A stretch of DNA of 36,579 nt from Deltaproteobacteria bacterium (lineage in GTDB: Bacteria > Myxococcota_A > UBA9160 > SZUA-336). The stretch is taken from the NCBI GenBank assembly GCA_029261925.1, contig JAJDAJ010000060.1, forward strand, positions 1 to 36,579. Direction: 5' to 3'. The notes under the pieces were generated by a model, which ran no database searches, was not told where the DNA came from, and was given only the letters and a program-made list of their open reading frames with translations. Made by a program: the position numbers and the translations under genes. Of the stretch, positions 22,320-32,486 are shown in pieces (within the stretch, counting starts at the first letter, position 1; each line of letters opens with the position of its first letter).

Positions 22320-22903
22320 GCGCCGCGCTCCGGGGACGCGTCGGTGCTCAGCAAGCTGTACTGCACGTGATCGAGGAAGCGGCCCCCGACGATCTCGGCG
22401 TGCCGCGCCACGCCCTCGCGCCGTGCGCCGAGATGCGCCACAACTGCGTGACTGGCACGGTTCGCGGCCGCCACCTGCAGCTCGAGCCGGTGCAGGCCGA
22501 GCGTCTCGAAGGCGTGGGCGGCGACGAGGCGCGCCGCCTCCGTCGCGTACCCGCGGCCCGCCGCCGCGCCGCGAACCCAGTAGCCCAGGCCGGCACTGCG
22601 GCGCGACCAGTCGATCCGGTGCAGGCTCGTCATGCCGACGATGCGCCCGCCGTCGAGCTCCGTCATCATGAACTCGAACGTCGTGCGCCGCGTCCACGCC
22701 AGGCGTGTGGCGCGCAGGTAGCGGCGCGTATCGAGCCGGTCGTGGCCGGCCCGCGCCCAGGGCAGCCAGCGCACCAGGTCCGGGAGCGTCTCGGCGATCG
22801 CCTCGTGCAGCCCCGTCAGGTCGGCGCGCCTGGGGGCGCGCAGGCAGAGCCGGGGACCGGCGAGCGCCGCGGCATCGGGGTCGTGGGCGACGTGAATCGC
22901 CAC
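22316..22903 (-). CDS. GNAT N-acetyltransferase, RimJ/RimL type
   Basis: A 195-aa acetyltransferase with the RimJ-like layout: LCLRAPRRADLTGLHEAI near the start, MTSLHRIDWSRRSAGLGYWVRG, AGRGYATEAARLVAAHAFETLGLHRLELQV (acetyl-CoA-binding R/QxxGxG/A region) and N..S..VVAHLGARREG at the end. Such enzymes acetylate ribosomal protein N-termini or small amines; the target is unknown. GTG 22903 is 2 bp after the helicase stop. Confidence 0.85.
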   Translation of the reverse strand: MAIHVAHDPDAAALAGPRLCLRAPRRADLTGLHEAIAETLPDLVRWLPWARAGHDRLDTRRYLRATRLAWTRRTTFEFMMTELDGGRIVGMTSLHRIDWSRRSAGLGYWVRGAAAGRGYATEAARLVAAHAFETLGLHRLELQVAAANRASHAVVAHLGARREGVARHAEIVGGRFLDHVQYSLLSTDASPERGA

Positions 22904-22905
22904 CG

Positions 22906-25182
22906 TCAGCCGGAGAGCAGCCGCAGCTGCGCGAACTTGAGCTTGATCGTCTTGATCCCGGCGCGGTCGAAGCGGATACGCAGCTTGGTGGCCTCGCCGG
23001 AGCCCGCCACCTCGTCGATGCTGCCCGCCCCGAAGACGGGGTGCTCCACGCGCGTCCCGACGGCCAGCGGCATCTCGTCGCCGCTCCACTGGCCCTCGCT
23101 GTAGTCGACGTGCACGCCAGCGGGCGCGGATGGCGCCCGCCTGGGCGCCGTCGTCGGTGCGTCCCAGGCGGCGCGCGGTGCTCGCTGCGCTCGCGAGGGC
23201 AGGTCGCCCACGGCCAGGTCCTCGGGGATCTCCTCGAGGAAGCGACTCGGTGCGTTGTAGCGAACCGACCCGTGCATCCGGCGCATCGTGGCGTTGGTCA
23301 GGTACAGACGCTCCTGGGCGCGCGTCATCGCCACGTAGCAGAGCCGGCGTTCCTCCTCGATCGCGCTGGGATCCTCCAGCGACGCGAAGTGCGGGAAGAT
23401 GCCCTCCTCGAGGCCGACCACGAAGACCTGCGGGAACTCCAGCCCCTTGGCCACGTGCGCGGTCATCAGCACGATGCGCTGGTCGCCCGCGTCCACGGAG
23501 TCGGCCTCCGACAGCAGGGTGACCTGCTCCAGGAAGAGGTCGAGCAGGCTCCGCGGCTCCGCGTCCTGGCCCTCGCCCGTGGGCTCGACCTCGAGCCCGG
23601 CGTTGAGGCGCTCGAACTCCTCGACCGCCGCCAGCAGCTCCTTGAGGTTCTCCAGGCGCGCCTCGGCCTCGATCGTGCCCTCCTTCTCGAGCGACTCGAC
23701 GTAGCCGGTGCGCTCGAGCACGTGGGCGAGCAGCTGCGAGATCGAGTCACCGGCGTCGTGTGCGCGCAGCTCCTCGATCATCTCCACGAAGGCCGGGATG
23801 CGCCGGGCCGCCGCGCCGCGCAGGATGCCCCCGCCGATCGCCTCGGCGATCCCGCCCCAGAGCGAGGTGTCGCGCTGCTGCGCGAGCTCGAGCAAGCGCT
23901 CGACCGTGGTGCGGCCGATGCCCCGGGCGGGCCGGTTGATCACGCGCAGCAGGCTTTCGGTGTCGTTCGGGTTGACCAGCACCCGGAGGTAACACAGGGC
24001 GTCCTTGACCTCGGCCCGGTCGTAGAAGCGCGTGCCGCCGACCACCACGTAGGGCACGTTGTACTTGAGCAGCTCCTCCTCGAAGGGGCGCGACTGTGCG
24101 TGCGTGCGGTAGAAGATGGCCATCTCGCCGAGGCCGCTGCCGCCCTGGCGCAGCTCGAGCACCCGGTCGACGACCCAGGCCGCCTCGGCGCGGTCGTCGG
24201 CCGCCTGGTACATCGTGAGCGGCTCGCCGCCGTCGCGCTCGGTGAACAGGCGCTTGCCCTTGCGCTCGGTGTTGTTCGAGACCACGGCCGTGGCGGCGTC
24301 GAGGATGGGCTGCGTCGAGCGGTAGTTCTGCTCCAGGCGCACGACCATGGCGCCCGGGAAGTCCTTCTCGAAGTCGAGGATGTTGCGGATGTCCGCCTCC
24401 CGGAAGCGGTAGATCGACTGGTCCTCGTCGCCGACCACGCAGAGGTTGCGGTGCTGGTCCACCAGCTGGCGCAGCAGCCGGTACTGGACCGGGTTGGTGT
24501 CCTGGTACTCGTCGACCAGCACGTAGCGCCAGCGCCGCTGGTAGTGCTCGAGCACGCCCGGGTGGCGGTCGAAGAGGCGCACCGTCAGGACCAGCAGGTC
24601 GCCGAAGTCCAGCGCGTTCGCCCGGCGCAGCTCCTTCTGGTACCGCTGGTAGATCTGCCCGAGGCGCTTCGCCTCCAGCGAGTCCTCCTGCACCAGGTCG
24701 TCGGGCAGGATGCCGCGGTTCTTCAGCCGGTCGATCTCGGCCCGGACGCCGCGCGGCGGGTAGGCTCGCTCGTTGGCCCCGATCGCGCGGAGCACGCGCT
24801 TGGTGAGCGCCAGCGAGTCGGCCTGGTCGTAGATCGCGAATCCCGGCTCGTAGCCGAGGTGGCCGATGTCGCGGCGGAGGATGCGCACGCAGGTCGAGTG
24901 AAAGGTGGACACCCAGGTGCCCCGCGAGGAGTCGTCGAGGAGCGAGTCCACGCGCTCGCGCATCTCGCGCGCCGCCTTGTTCGTGAAGGTGACGGCCAGG
25001 ATCTCCCAGGGTCGCGCCCTCGCGCTGCCGATCAGGTGCGCGATCCGGTGCGTGAGCATGCGGGTCTTGCCGCTGCCCGCGCCGGCGAGCACGAGCAGGG
25101 GACCCTCGGCGTGCGCGACGGCCTCGCGCTGCTGGGGGTTCAGACCGCGGACGATCCGTTCGGTGACGTCGTTCTCGACCAA
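22906..25182 (-). CDS. uvrD: UvrD/PcrA-type superfamily 1 DNA helicase
   Basis: A 758-aa SF1A helicase. The Q-motif LNPQQREAV leads to Walker A VLAGAGSGKTRML (31-43). AVTFTNKAAREMRER (motif Ia), VLVDEYQDTNPVQ (Walker B), VGDEDQSIYRFREADIRN (motif III region), LEQNYRST (motif IV) and VAMTRAQERLYL (motif VI) follow. The C-terminal 60 residues (GTRVEHPVFGAGSI to KLKFAQLRLL) form the Tudor-like RNA-polymerase-binding domain. It works in nucleotide excision repair and removal of stalled polymerase. The start is TTG 25182, 9 nt after TAAGCT. Confidence 0.95.
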   Translation of the reverse strand: MVENDVTERIVRGLNPQQREAVAHAEGPLLVLAGAGSGKTRMLTHRIAHLIGSARARPWEILAVTFTNKAAREMRERVDSLLDDSSRGTWVSTFHSTCVRILRRDIGHLGYEPGFAIYDQADSLALTKRVLRAIGANERAYPPRGVRAEIDRLKNRGILPDDLVQEDSLEAKRLGQIYQRYQKELRRANALDFGDLLVLTVRLFDRHPGVLEHYQRRWRYVLVDEYQDTNPVQYRLLRQLVDQHRNLCVVGDEDQSIYRFREADIRNILDFEKDFPGAMVVRLEQNYRSTQPILDAATAVVSNNTERKGKRLFTERDGGEPLTMYQAADDRAEAAWVVDRVLELRQGGSGLGEMAIFYRTHAQSRPFEEELLKYNVPYVVVGGTRFYDRAEVKDALCYLRVLVNPNDTESLLRVINRPARGIGRTTVERLLELAQQRDTSLWGGIAEAIGGGILRGAAARRIPAFVEMIEELRAHDAGDSISQLLAHVLERTGYVESLEKEGTIEAEARLENLKELLAAVEEFERLNAGLEVEPTGEGQDAEPRSLLDLFLEQVTLLSEADSVDAGDQRIVLMTAHVAKGLEFPQVFVVGLEEGIFPHFASLEDPSAIEEERRLCYVAMTRAQERLYLTNATMRRMHGSVRYNAPSRFLEEIPEDLAVGDLPSRAQRAPRAAWDAPTTAPRRAPSAPAGVHVDYSEGQWSGDEMPLAVGTRVEHPVFGAGSIDEVAGSGEATKLRIRFDRAGIKTIKLKFAQLRLLSG

Positions 25183-25191
25183 GGCGGCGTC

Positions 25192-25197
25192 AGCTTA
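25192..25197 (-). promoter_or_regulatory. -10-like hexamer for the helicase gene
   Basis: TAAGCT on the minus strand lies 9 nt before TTG 25182 in the 30-bp gap after glmS, the same arrangement as at 8797-8802. No clear -35 is visible. Confidence 0.4.
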
Positions 25198-25212
25198 CCG
25201 GCCCGGGCGCGG

Positions 25213-27051
<1,839 letters not shown>

Positions 27052-27061
27052 TCCGCTGTCC

Positions 27062-28468
27062 TCAGTCCGCGGGCCCGAACTTGCGATCCCGCCAGCCCTC
27101 GATGTTCCGCTGCTTCGCGCGCGCGACCGCCAGACCGCCCCCGGGAACCTCGCTCGTGACCGTCGAGCCGGCCGCGACGAAGGCGCGGGCCTGGATGGTC
27201 ACCGGCGCGATCAGGTTGGCATTGCAGCCCACGAACGCGTCGTCGCCGATCGTGGTGCGGTGCTTGTCGCGGCCGTCGTAGTTCACCGTGATCGCGCCGC
27301 ATGCGAAGGTCACGCCCGAGCCGATGTCGGCGTCGCCGATGTACGAGAGGTGGTCGGCCTTGGTCCCGGCGCCCAGGCGCGAGTTCTTCAGCTCGACGTA
27401 GTTGCCGATCCGGCAGCGGTCACCCAGCTCGACGTCGGGACGCAGGTGGGCCGAGGGTCCGAGGATGCAGTCGTCGCCGATGCGGGAATGCTCGACCCAG
27501 CAGTGGGGCTTGAGCCAGGTCCCGTCGCCCACTCGCGACGCCTCGACGACGACCCCGGGGTCGATCCGGCAGCGCGCGCCCACGCGCGTGCCGCGCCGCA
27601 GGCTGACGCCCGGGGCGATCACCGTGTCGGGGCCGATCTCGCAGTCCACGTCGATGTAGGTCGCCGCGGGATCCAGCAGGGTGACGCCCTCCCGCATCCA
27701 GCGCTCGTTGATGCGCGCGCGCATCTCGCGCTCGGCGATCGCCAGCTCGGCGCGGTCGTTGATGCCCATGGTCTCGACCGGATCGGGCGCGTGCGCCGCC
27801 GTGGTGCTGCCGCCGGCGGCGAGCGTCACCTCGATCAGGTCGGTCAGGTAGAACTCGCCCTGTGCGTTCTCGCTGCCGATCCGGCTGAGCGCGTCGAAGA
27901 GGTACGGGCCGCGGGCCACGTAGGCGCCCAGGTTGACCTCGCGGATCGCACGCGTCGCCGCGTCGGCGTCGCGCTCCTCGACGATGCGCTCCGGGCGGCC
28001 GTCGGCGCCGCGCACGATGCGTCCGTAGTGTTCCATCCACGACGCGCCGCTGCGGTCATCGATCTCCGTGGTGAGGATCGCCACGTCGGCGCCGTCTCCG
28101 GCGTGCGCCTCGACCAGACCGCGCAGGGTGGCCGCGCGGTACAGCGGGTGGTCGCCGTTCATCACGAGCACCGGGCCCTCGTGCCCGGCCAGGGCCTCGC
28201 GCGCCTGCAGGGCGGCGTGCGCGGTCCCGAGCTGCTCGCGCTGCTCGACGATGTCGACGCCGTCGTCGGCGAGGGCCTCGCGCACCGCCTCGATGCCGTG
28301 CCCGGCGACGACGACCACGCGGACTGCACCGAGCTCCCGCGCCAGGGCGATCGTGTGGCGAACGATCGCCCGCCCGCAGATCTCGTGCAGCACCTTGGGC
28401 ACGGACGAGCGCATCCGGGTGCCCTTGCCCGCCGCGAGAATCACCAGCGCCAGCTGCTCGTCTGCCAT
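27062..28468 (-). CDS. glmU: Bifunctional GlcN-1-P acetyltransferase / GlcNAc-1-P uridylyltransferase
   Basis: A 468-aa protein. The N-terminal uridylyltransferase domain starts ALVILAAGKGTRMRSSVPKVLH and has QLGTAHAALQA and NGDHPLY (the usual NGDVP aspartate context with His). The C-terminal left-handed beta-helix carries hexapeptide repeats (IGPDTVIAPGVSL, RCRIGNYVELKNSRLG) and the acetyltransferase region YIGDADIGSGVTFACGAITVNYDG. It makes UDP-GlcNAc for peptidoglycan and surface glycans. GGGGAG precedes ATG 28468. It lies directly upstream of glmS. Confidence 0.96.
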   Translation of the reverse strand: MADEQLALVILAAGKGTRMRSSVPKVLHEICGRAIVRHTIALARELGAVRVVVVAGHGIEAVREALADDGVDIVEQREQLGTAHAALQAREALAGHEGPVLVMNGDHPLYRAATLRGLVEAHAGDGADVAILTTEIDDRSGASWMEHYGRIVRGADGRPERIVEERDADAATRAIREVNLGAYVARGPYLFDALSRIGSENAQGEFYLTDLIEVTLAAGGSTTAAHAPDPVETMGINDRAELAIAEREMRARINERWMREGVTLLDPAATYIDVDCEIGPDTVIAPGVSLRRGTRVGARCRIDPGVVVEASRVGDGTWLKPHCWVEHSRIGDDCILGPSAHLRPDVELGDRCRIGNYVELKNSRLGAGTKADHLSYIGDADIGSGVTFACGAITVNYDGRDKHRTTIGDDAFVGCNANLIAPVTIQARAFVAAGSTVTSEVPGGGLAVARAKQRNIEGWRDRKFGPAD

Positions 28469-28515
28469 TCGCTCCCCGGATCGGCCCGCGGCGCGGGGCG
28501 CCTGAGCCGTTCCGA

Positions 28516-29538
28516 TCACGCCGTCACCACGAAGTCGGTGCCCTCCTCGAGGCCCGCGGACCGGAGATGCTGCCGTATCTCGGCGCGCGCGCCGAGCCGG
28601 GCGACCGCCGTGATGATTCGCATTCCGTTCGCGCGCCAGGCGGGGGCATCTCGCTCCACCACATCGGGCGACAGGATAGGTATGTCGTGCCAGGCTCGCC
28701 CGACGCGCCGCGGCGCGACGTCGAGCATGGCCTCGATCGGCACGCCCGCGTCGCCCAGGGCCCGCGCCAGCCGGCGCCCGGTGCGACCCGCCCCCCAGAT
28801 CACGGCGGCCGACATCGGGTGGACCCTCGGCAGCCAGTGGGCCTTCACCCGCGTCATCGCCGCGCGCGCGTAGCGGGCGTCCGTGCGCGACAGGCGCGTC
28901 GCGCCGTCTCGCCAGCGGTGGAGCACGCGCGGCAGCTTCTCCACCCGGCCCCCGGCGGCGAGCACGCGGTACAGCAGATCGAGGTCCTCGGGCCAGTCCA
29001 GCTCGGGATAACCCCCCAGGCGCAGGATCTCGTCGCGCCGGAAGGCCCACGTCGGGTGCGGCAGGGGACAGTCCACGAACGCCTCGCGGCGGTGAGCCGG
29101 CGCGTCGATCAGCTCGTTGCACCAGTCGGTGTAGCGCGCCCAGCCCGCGGGCAGGCCGCCGTCCCGGAAGGACTCGACCCGGCAGCCCACCAGGGTGGTC
29201 GCGGGGCGCTCGCGCAGCGCTGCTACCTGGGCCGCGAGCCGCTCGGGGTGCATCTCGTCGTCGGCGTCGGTACGCGCCACCAGCGCCGCTCGCGCTCGCT
29301 CCAGCCCGGTCCGGAGAGCGGCGCAGATGCCCCGCGGCGGCGTCGTCACGGGCCGCACGCGCGGATCGCGGCGCGCCCGCTCGGCCAGCCGGGCCCCCGT
29401 GCCGTCCCGTGAGCCGTCGTCCACGCAGACGAGCTCGAGGGCCACGTCGCGGCTCCCCAGCACGGAGTCGAGCGCCGCGTCGATCGTCTCCACGGCGTCC
29501 CGCACCGGCATCACCACGCTGATCTCGATGCTGCCCAC
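28516..29538 (-). CDS. GT2 glycosyltransferase with C-terminal Rossmann-like domain
   Basis: A 340-aa protein. Residues about 1-230 form a GT-A fold: ISVVMPVRDAVETIDAALDSVL, CVDDGSRDGTG, VARTDADDEMHPERL (DxD-type metal site) and WPEDLDLLYRVLAAGG. From about 245 the sequence changes to AAVIWGAGRTGRRLARALGDAG, a GxGxxG nucleotide-binding motif, followed by PIEAMLDVAPRRVG and IITAVARLGARAEIRQHLRSAG. Relatives of this tail close some sugar-modifying and methyltransferase proteins. GTG 29538 is the only near start. It lies 47 bp upstream of glmU, suggesting use of UDP-GlcNAc-derived sugars, which is inference. Confidence 0.82.
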   Translation of the reverse strand: MGSIEISVVMPVRDAVETIDAALDSVLGSRDVALELVCVDDGSRDGTGARLAERARRDPRVRPVTTPPRGICAALRTGLERARAALVARTDADDEMHPERLAAQVAALRERPATTLVGCRVESFRDGGLPAGWARYTDWCNELIDAPAHRREAFVDCPLPHPTWAFRRDEILRLGGYPELDWPEDLDLLYRVLAAGGRVEKLPRVLHRWRDGATRLSRTDARYARAAMTRVKAHWLPRVHPMSAAVIWGAGRTGRRLARALGDAGVPIEAMLDVAPRRVGRAWHDIPILSPDVVERDAPAWRANGMRIITAVARLGARAEIRQHLRSAGLEEGTDFVVTA

Positions 29539-29544
29539 CGGTCC

Positions 29545-29574
29545 TTGACCCGCCTTCCGGCCCCTTCCTACCCT
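29545..29574 (+). promoter_or_regulatory. Sigma-70-like promoter for hflX
   Basis: TTGACC (29545-29550), 18 nt, TACCCT (29569-29574). The predicted start near 29581 leaves a short leader containing GCGGAGG. Confidence 0.55.
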
Positions 29575-29591
29575 GTCGGGGAAGCGGAGGA

Positions 29592-31268
29592 TTGCCCATC
29601 TCGGAGCTCTACGGTCAGACCTACGGCCTCAAGGCCAGCCAGATCAAGCGCCTGAAGAACCTGTACAAGCGCAAGGTTCCCCGCAGCTCCCTGGTCTCGC
29701 AGGACTTCGCGCGCCAGCTCGGGGAGCTCAGCGCCGAGACCGGTAGGCAGATCGGCGCGCTGGTCTCGCGCGCGGGGCGCGTCGAGTACGTCGCGATCGG
29801 CGACGCGTTCAGCATCGAGCTGCCTGACTTCAAGCGCGTGCGCGGCGGGCAGGGCCGCTTCCGCGGGCTGCGCTTCATTCACACGCACCTGCGCGGCGAG
29901 GGCCTGACGCGCGACGACCTGACGGACCTGCAGCTGCTGCGGCTCGACGCGGTGGTGGCGTTGCTCGTCGACGAGCGCGGCCTGCCGACGGTGGCGGACT
30001 ACGCCTCCCTGCGGCCGCCCGACGACAGCGGCGAGACGGTCGATCACCACGAGCCCCGACCGCCCTCGCAGCTCGACTTCGACTTCGTCGACTGGATCGA
30101 GGATCTCGAGGATCGCTTCGGCGCGGCGCAGCGCGGCATCGCGACCACCAGCGCCGCCGAGCGCGCGATCCTGGTCAGCCTCTCGTGCGGACCGGATCTC
30201 GACGTCGACGACCGCATCGACGAGATGGCCGAGCTGGCGCGCACCGCCGGCGTCGAGATTCTCGAGGTGGTACGCCAGCGCCGGCCGCGGCCCGACCCGA
30301 AGTACGTGATCGGCCGCGGCAAGCTGCAGGACCTGGTGCTCCGCGCCTGGCAGCGCGGCGCGGACCTCGTGCTCTTCGACCGCGACCTGACCGCCTCGCA
30401 GGTGCGCCACGTGCACGAGCTGATCGAGACGCGCATCGTCGACCGCACGCAGCTCATCCTCGACATCTTCGCGCAGCACGCGCGCACGGCAGAGGGCAGG
30501 CTCCAGGTCGAGCTGGCGCAGCTGCGCTACCGGCTGCCGCTGCTGACGGGCCACGGTGAGTCGATGAGCCGCCTGGCCGGCGGGATCGGAGGGCGCGGGC
30601 CGGGCGAGACCAAGCTGGAGGTCGATCGGCGCCGCGTCCGGGATCGCATCAAGCACCTCGAGCGCAGCCTGCAGAAGGTGTCACGACAGCGCAGCACGCA
30701 GCGCTCGCGGCGCAACCGCGAGGGTCTGCCGATCCTGTCGATCGTCGGCTACACCAACGCCGGCAAGAGCACGCTGCTCAACCAGCTGACGCGCAGCGAG
30801 GTCATCGCCGAGGATCAGCTCTTCGCCACCGTCGATCCGTCGTCGAGGCGGCTGCGCTTCCCGCGCGAGCGCGACGTGATCATCACCGACACGGTGGGCT
30901 TCATCCGCGACCTGCCCCCCGACCTGATCGCCGGCTTCAGGGCCACGCTCGAGGAGATCCGCGACGCGCGCGTGCTGATCCACGTGGTCGATGCCACCAG
31001 CCCCGTGCTCGAGTCGCACATCGAGTCGGTGCGCAGCATCCTCCGGGACCTCGAACTCGACGACAAGCCCGAGTGCCTGGTGCTCAACAAGAGCGACCTG
31101 CTCCCGGCGCTCGATGCCCAGCGGCTGGCGCGCCGCTTCGACGCGCTGCCGGTCTCGGCGGCCACCGGCGAGGGCCTGCGCCAGATGCTCGAGTACCTGG
31201 AGCCGCTGGTCTTCCCGGGCCGGGAGCCCGACGAGCCGGAGCTCGCCGCAACCGGTACGGAGGACTGA
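29592..31268 (+). CDS. hflX: HflX ribosome-associated GTPase, long N-terminal form
   Basis: A 558-aa HflX that splits stalled or unused ribosomes. Beyond the usual HflX domain (PKYVIGRGKLQDL, GGIGGRGPGETKLEVDRRRV), an extra N-terminal domain of about 185 aa is present (SELYGQTYGLKASQIKRLKNLY, RFIHTHLRGEGLTRDDL), as in several deltaproteobacterial-type HflX proteins. The G domain has Walker A GYTNAGKST at 386-394, DTVGF at 433-437 and NKSD at 499-502. TTG 29592 is only 1 nt after GGAGG, a poor spacing; an ATC at 29598 is 7 nt after it and gives the N-terminus homologues lead one to expect. The downstream KAS gene overlaps by 1 nt. Confidence 0.93.
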   Translation: MPISELYGQTYGLKASQIKRLKNLYKRKVPRSSLVSQDFARQLGELSAETGRQIGALVSRAGRVEYVAIGDAFSIELPDFKRVRGGQGRFRGLRFIHTHLRGEGLTRDDLTDLQLLRLDAVVALLVDERGLPTVADYASLRPPDDSGETVDHHEPRPPSQLDFDFVDWIEDLEDRFGAAQRGIATTSAAERAILVSLSCGPDLDVDDRIDEMAELARTAGVEILEVVRQRRPRPDPKYVIGRGKLQDLVLRAWQRGADLVLFDRDLTASQVRHVHELIETRIVDRTQLILDIFAQHARTAEGRLQVELAQLRYRLPLLTGHGESMSRLAGGIGGRGPGETKLEVDRRRVRDRIKHLERSLQKVSRQRSTQRSRRNREGLPILSIVGYTNAGKSTLLNQLTRSEVIAEDQLFATVDPSSRRLRFPRERDVIITDTVGFIRDLPPDLIAGFRATLEEIRDARVLIHVVDATSPVLESHIESVRSILRDLELDDKPECLVLNKSDLLPALDAQRLARRFDALPVSAATGEGLRQMLEYLEPLVFPGREPDEPELAATGTED

Positions 31269-32266
31269 TGCGGCGCGCGGTCATCACGGGCACGGGCATG
31301 CACGTGCCGCCGCGCGTGGTGACCAACGCGGACCTCGAGAAGGTCATGGATACCACCGCCGAGTGGATCCAGCAGCGCACGGGGATCCGAGAGCGCCACC
31401 ACGTCGACCCGGGCACCGGCCCGGCCGACCTGGCCTGCGAGGCGGCGCGGCGCGCGCTCGAAATGGCGGGACTGGAGCCCGATCAGCTCGACGCGATCCT
31501 CGTGGCCTCGCTCTCGCCGCACCATGATTTTCCGGGGATTTCCGCCTTCCTGCAGGAGCGCCTGGGCGTCGACAACGGCTGCCCCGCCATGGACATCCGC
31601 TGCCAGTGCACCGGATTCATCTACGCGCTCCAGGTGGCGAACCTCTTCGTCGCCTCGGGCCAGTACGAGCGCGTGCTGCTCTGCGGCGCGGAGGTGCACT
31701 CGACCGGCCTCGACATGACCACCCGGGGCCGCGACGTGGCCGTGATCTTCGGCGATGGCGCGGGCGCCGTGATCCTCGAGCCCTCGCCCGATCCCGATCG
31801 CGGCGTGCTCTCGGTGCACACCCACGCCCAGGGCAAGCACGCCCGCAAGCTCTGGGTCGAGGCTCCGGGCTCCGTCTACGCGCCGCGCATCAGCGCGGAG
31901 ATGATCGAGGAGGGGCGCCACTTTCCCTACATGGACGGCCGCTTCGTGTTCAAGCACGCCGTCTCGCGCATGCCGCAGGTGGTGCATGAGGCGCTCGAGC
32001 ACAACGCGCTCTCGGTCGAGGACGTGGAGCTCTTCCTGTTCCACCAGGCCAACCTGCGCATCAACGAGGCCGTGGGGCAGCGTCTCGGCGTCGCGCCGGA
32101 GCGGATCTACAGCAACATCGAGCGCTACGGGAACTGCTCCGCGGCCTCCATCCCCATGCTGCTCGACGAGTGCGTGCGGGCCGGGCGCCTCGAGCCCGGG
32201 CGGCTGGTCGGCATGGCGGGCTTCGGCTCCGGCTTCACCTGGGGCTCGGCCCTGCTGCGCTGGTAG
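31268..32266 (+). CDS. KAS III-like (FabH-related) beta-ketoacyl synthase
   Basis: A 332-aa thiolase-fold enzyme with the Cys-His-Asn triad of FabH: Cys114 in DIRCQCTGFIYAL, His259 in LFLFHQANLRIN and Asn289 in YGNCSAASIP. It joins an acyl-CoA starter to malonyl-ACP or performs a similar condensation. The lengthy insertion around 185-225 (HAQGKHARKLWVEAPGSVY) is unlike E. coli FabH and suggests a special starter. The TGATG overlap with hflX means coupled translation, an unusual pairing. No other fatty-acid synthase gene is nearby. Confidence 0.85.
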   Translation: MRRAVITGTGMHVPPRVVTNADLEKVMDTTAEWIQQRTGIRERHHVDPGTGPADLACEAARRALEMAGLEPDQLDAILVASLSPHHDFPGISAFLQERLGVDNGCPAMDIRCQCTGFIYALQVANLFVASGQYERVLLCGAEVHSTGLDMTTRGRDVAVIFGDGAGAVILEPSPDPDRGVLSVHTHAQGKHARKLWVEAPGSVYAPRISAEMIEEGRHFPYMDGRFVFKHAVSRMPQVVHEALEHNALSVEDVELFLFHQANLRINEAVGQRLGVAPERIYSNIERYGNCSAASIPMLLDECVRAGRLEPGRLVGMAGFGSGFTWGSALLRW

Positions 32267-32312
32267 GTTTTTGACTCAACGCGTCTAGCGCAGCGCGTCG
32301 ACCGATGTCGCG

Positions 32313-32340
32313 GCATTCACTGTCAAATTACCGTGAATGC
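32313..32340. repeat. Inverted repeat upstream of the phasin-like gene
   Basis: GCATTCAC (32313-32320) and GTGAATGC (32333-32340), perfect 8-bp arms around an AT-rich 12-bp centre, 16 bp before the -35 element. It could be an operator or the terminator of the KAS gene. Confidence 0.45.
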
Positions 32341-32356
32341 TCATGAATCTGACTCC

Positions 32357-32384
32357 TTGACCCGATGACGCAGCGTGTTATATT
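32357..32384 (+). promoter_or_regulatory. Strong sigma-70-like promoter for the phasin-like gene
   Basis: TTGACC (32357-32362), 16 nt, TATATT (32379-32384). This is the closest match to consensus in the window. The -35 lies in the left arm of an 11-bp inverted repeat. Confidence 0.7.
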
Positions 32385-32412
32385 CCGGGCGCTGGGTGAC
32401 GCATCGGGTCAA
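32357..32412. repeat. 11-bp inverted repeat flanking the promoter, probable operator
   Basis: TTGACCCGATG (32357-32367) and CATCGGGTCAA (32402-32412), perfect arms with a 34-bp spacer. Each arm also contains or abuts a direct TGACGCA copy (32366-32372 and 32397-32403), 31 bp apart, about three helical turns. Confidence 0.6.
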
Positions 32413-32486
32413 TCCGGGACCCCAGCAGAGCAAGAATGCTGATTCCGGCCCGCGGCAGTCCGCGGCGCCCGGGCAAGGAGAAGAAG

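Noticed and set aside
27052..27061. glmS ribozyme in the glmU-glmS gap
   Set aside because: The gap is only 10 bp and cannot hold the ribozyme.
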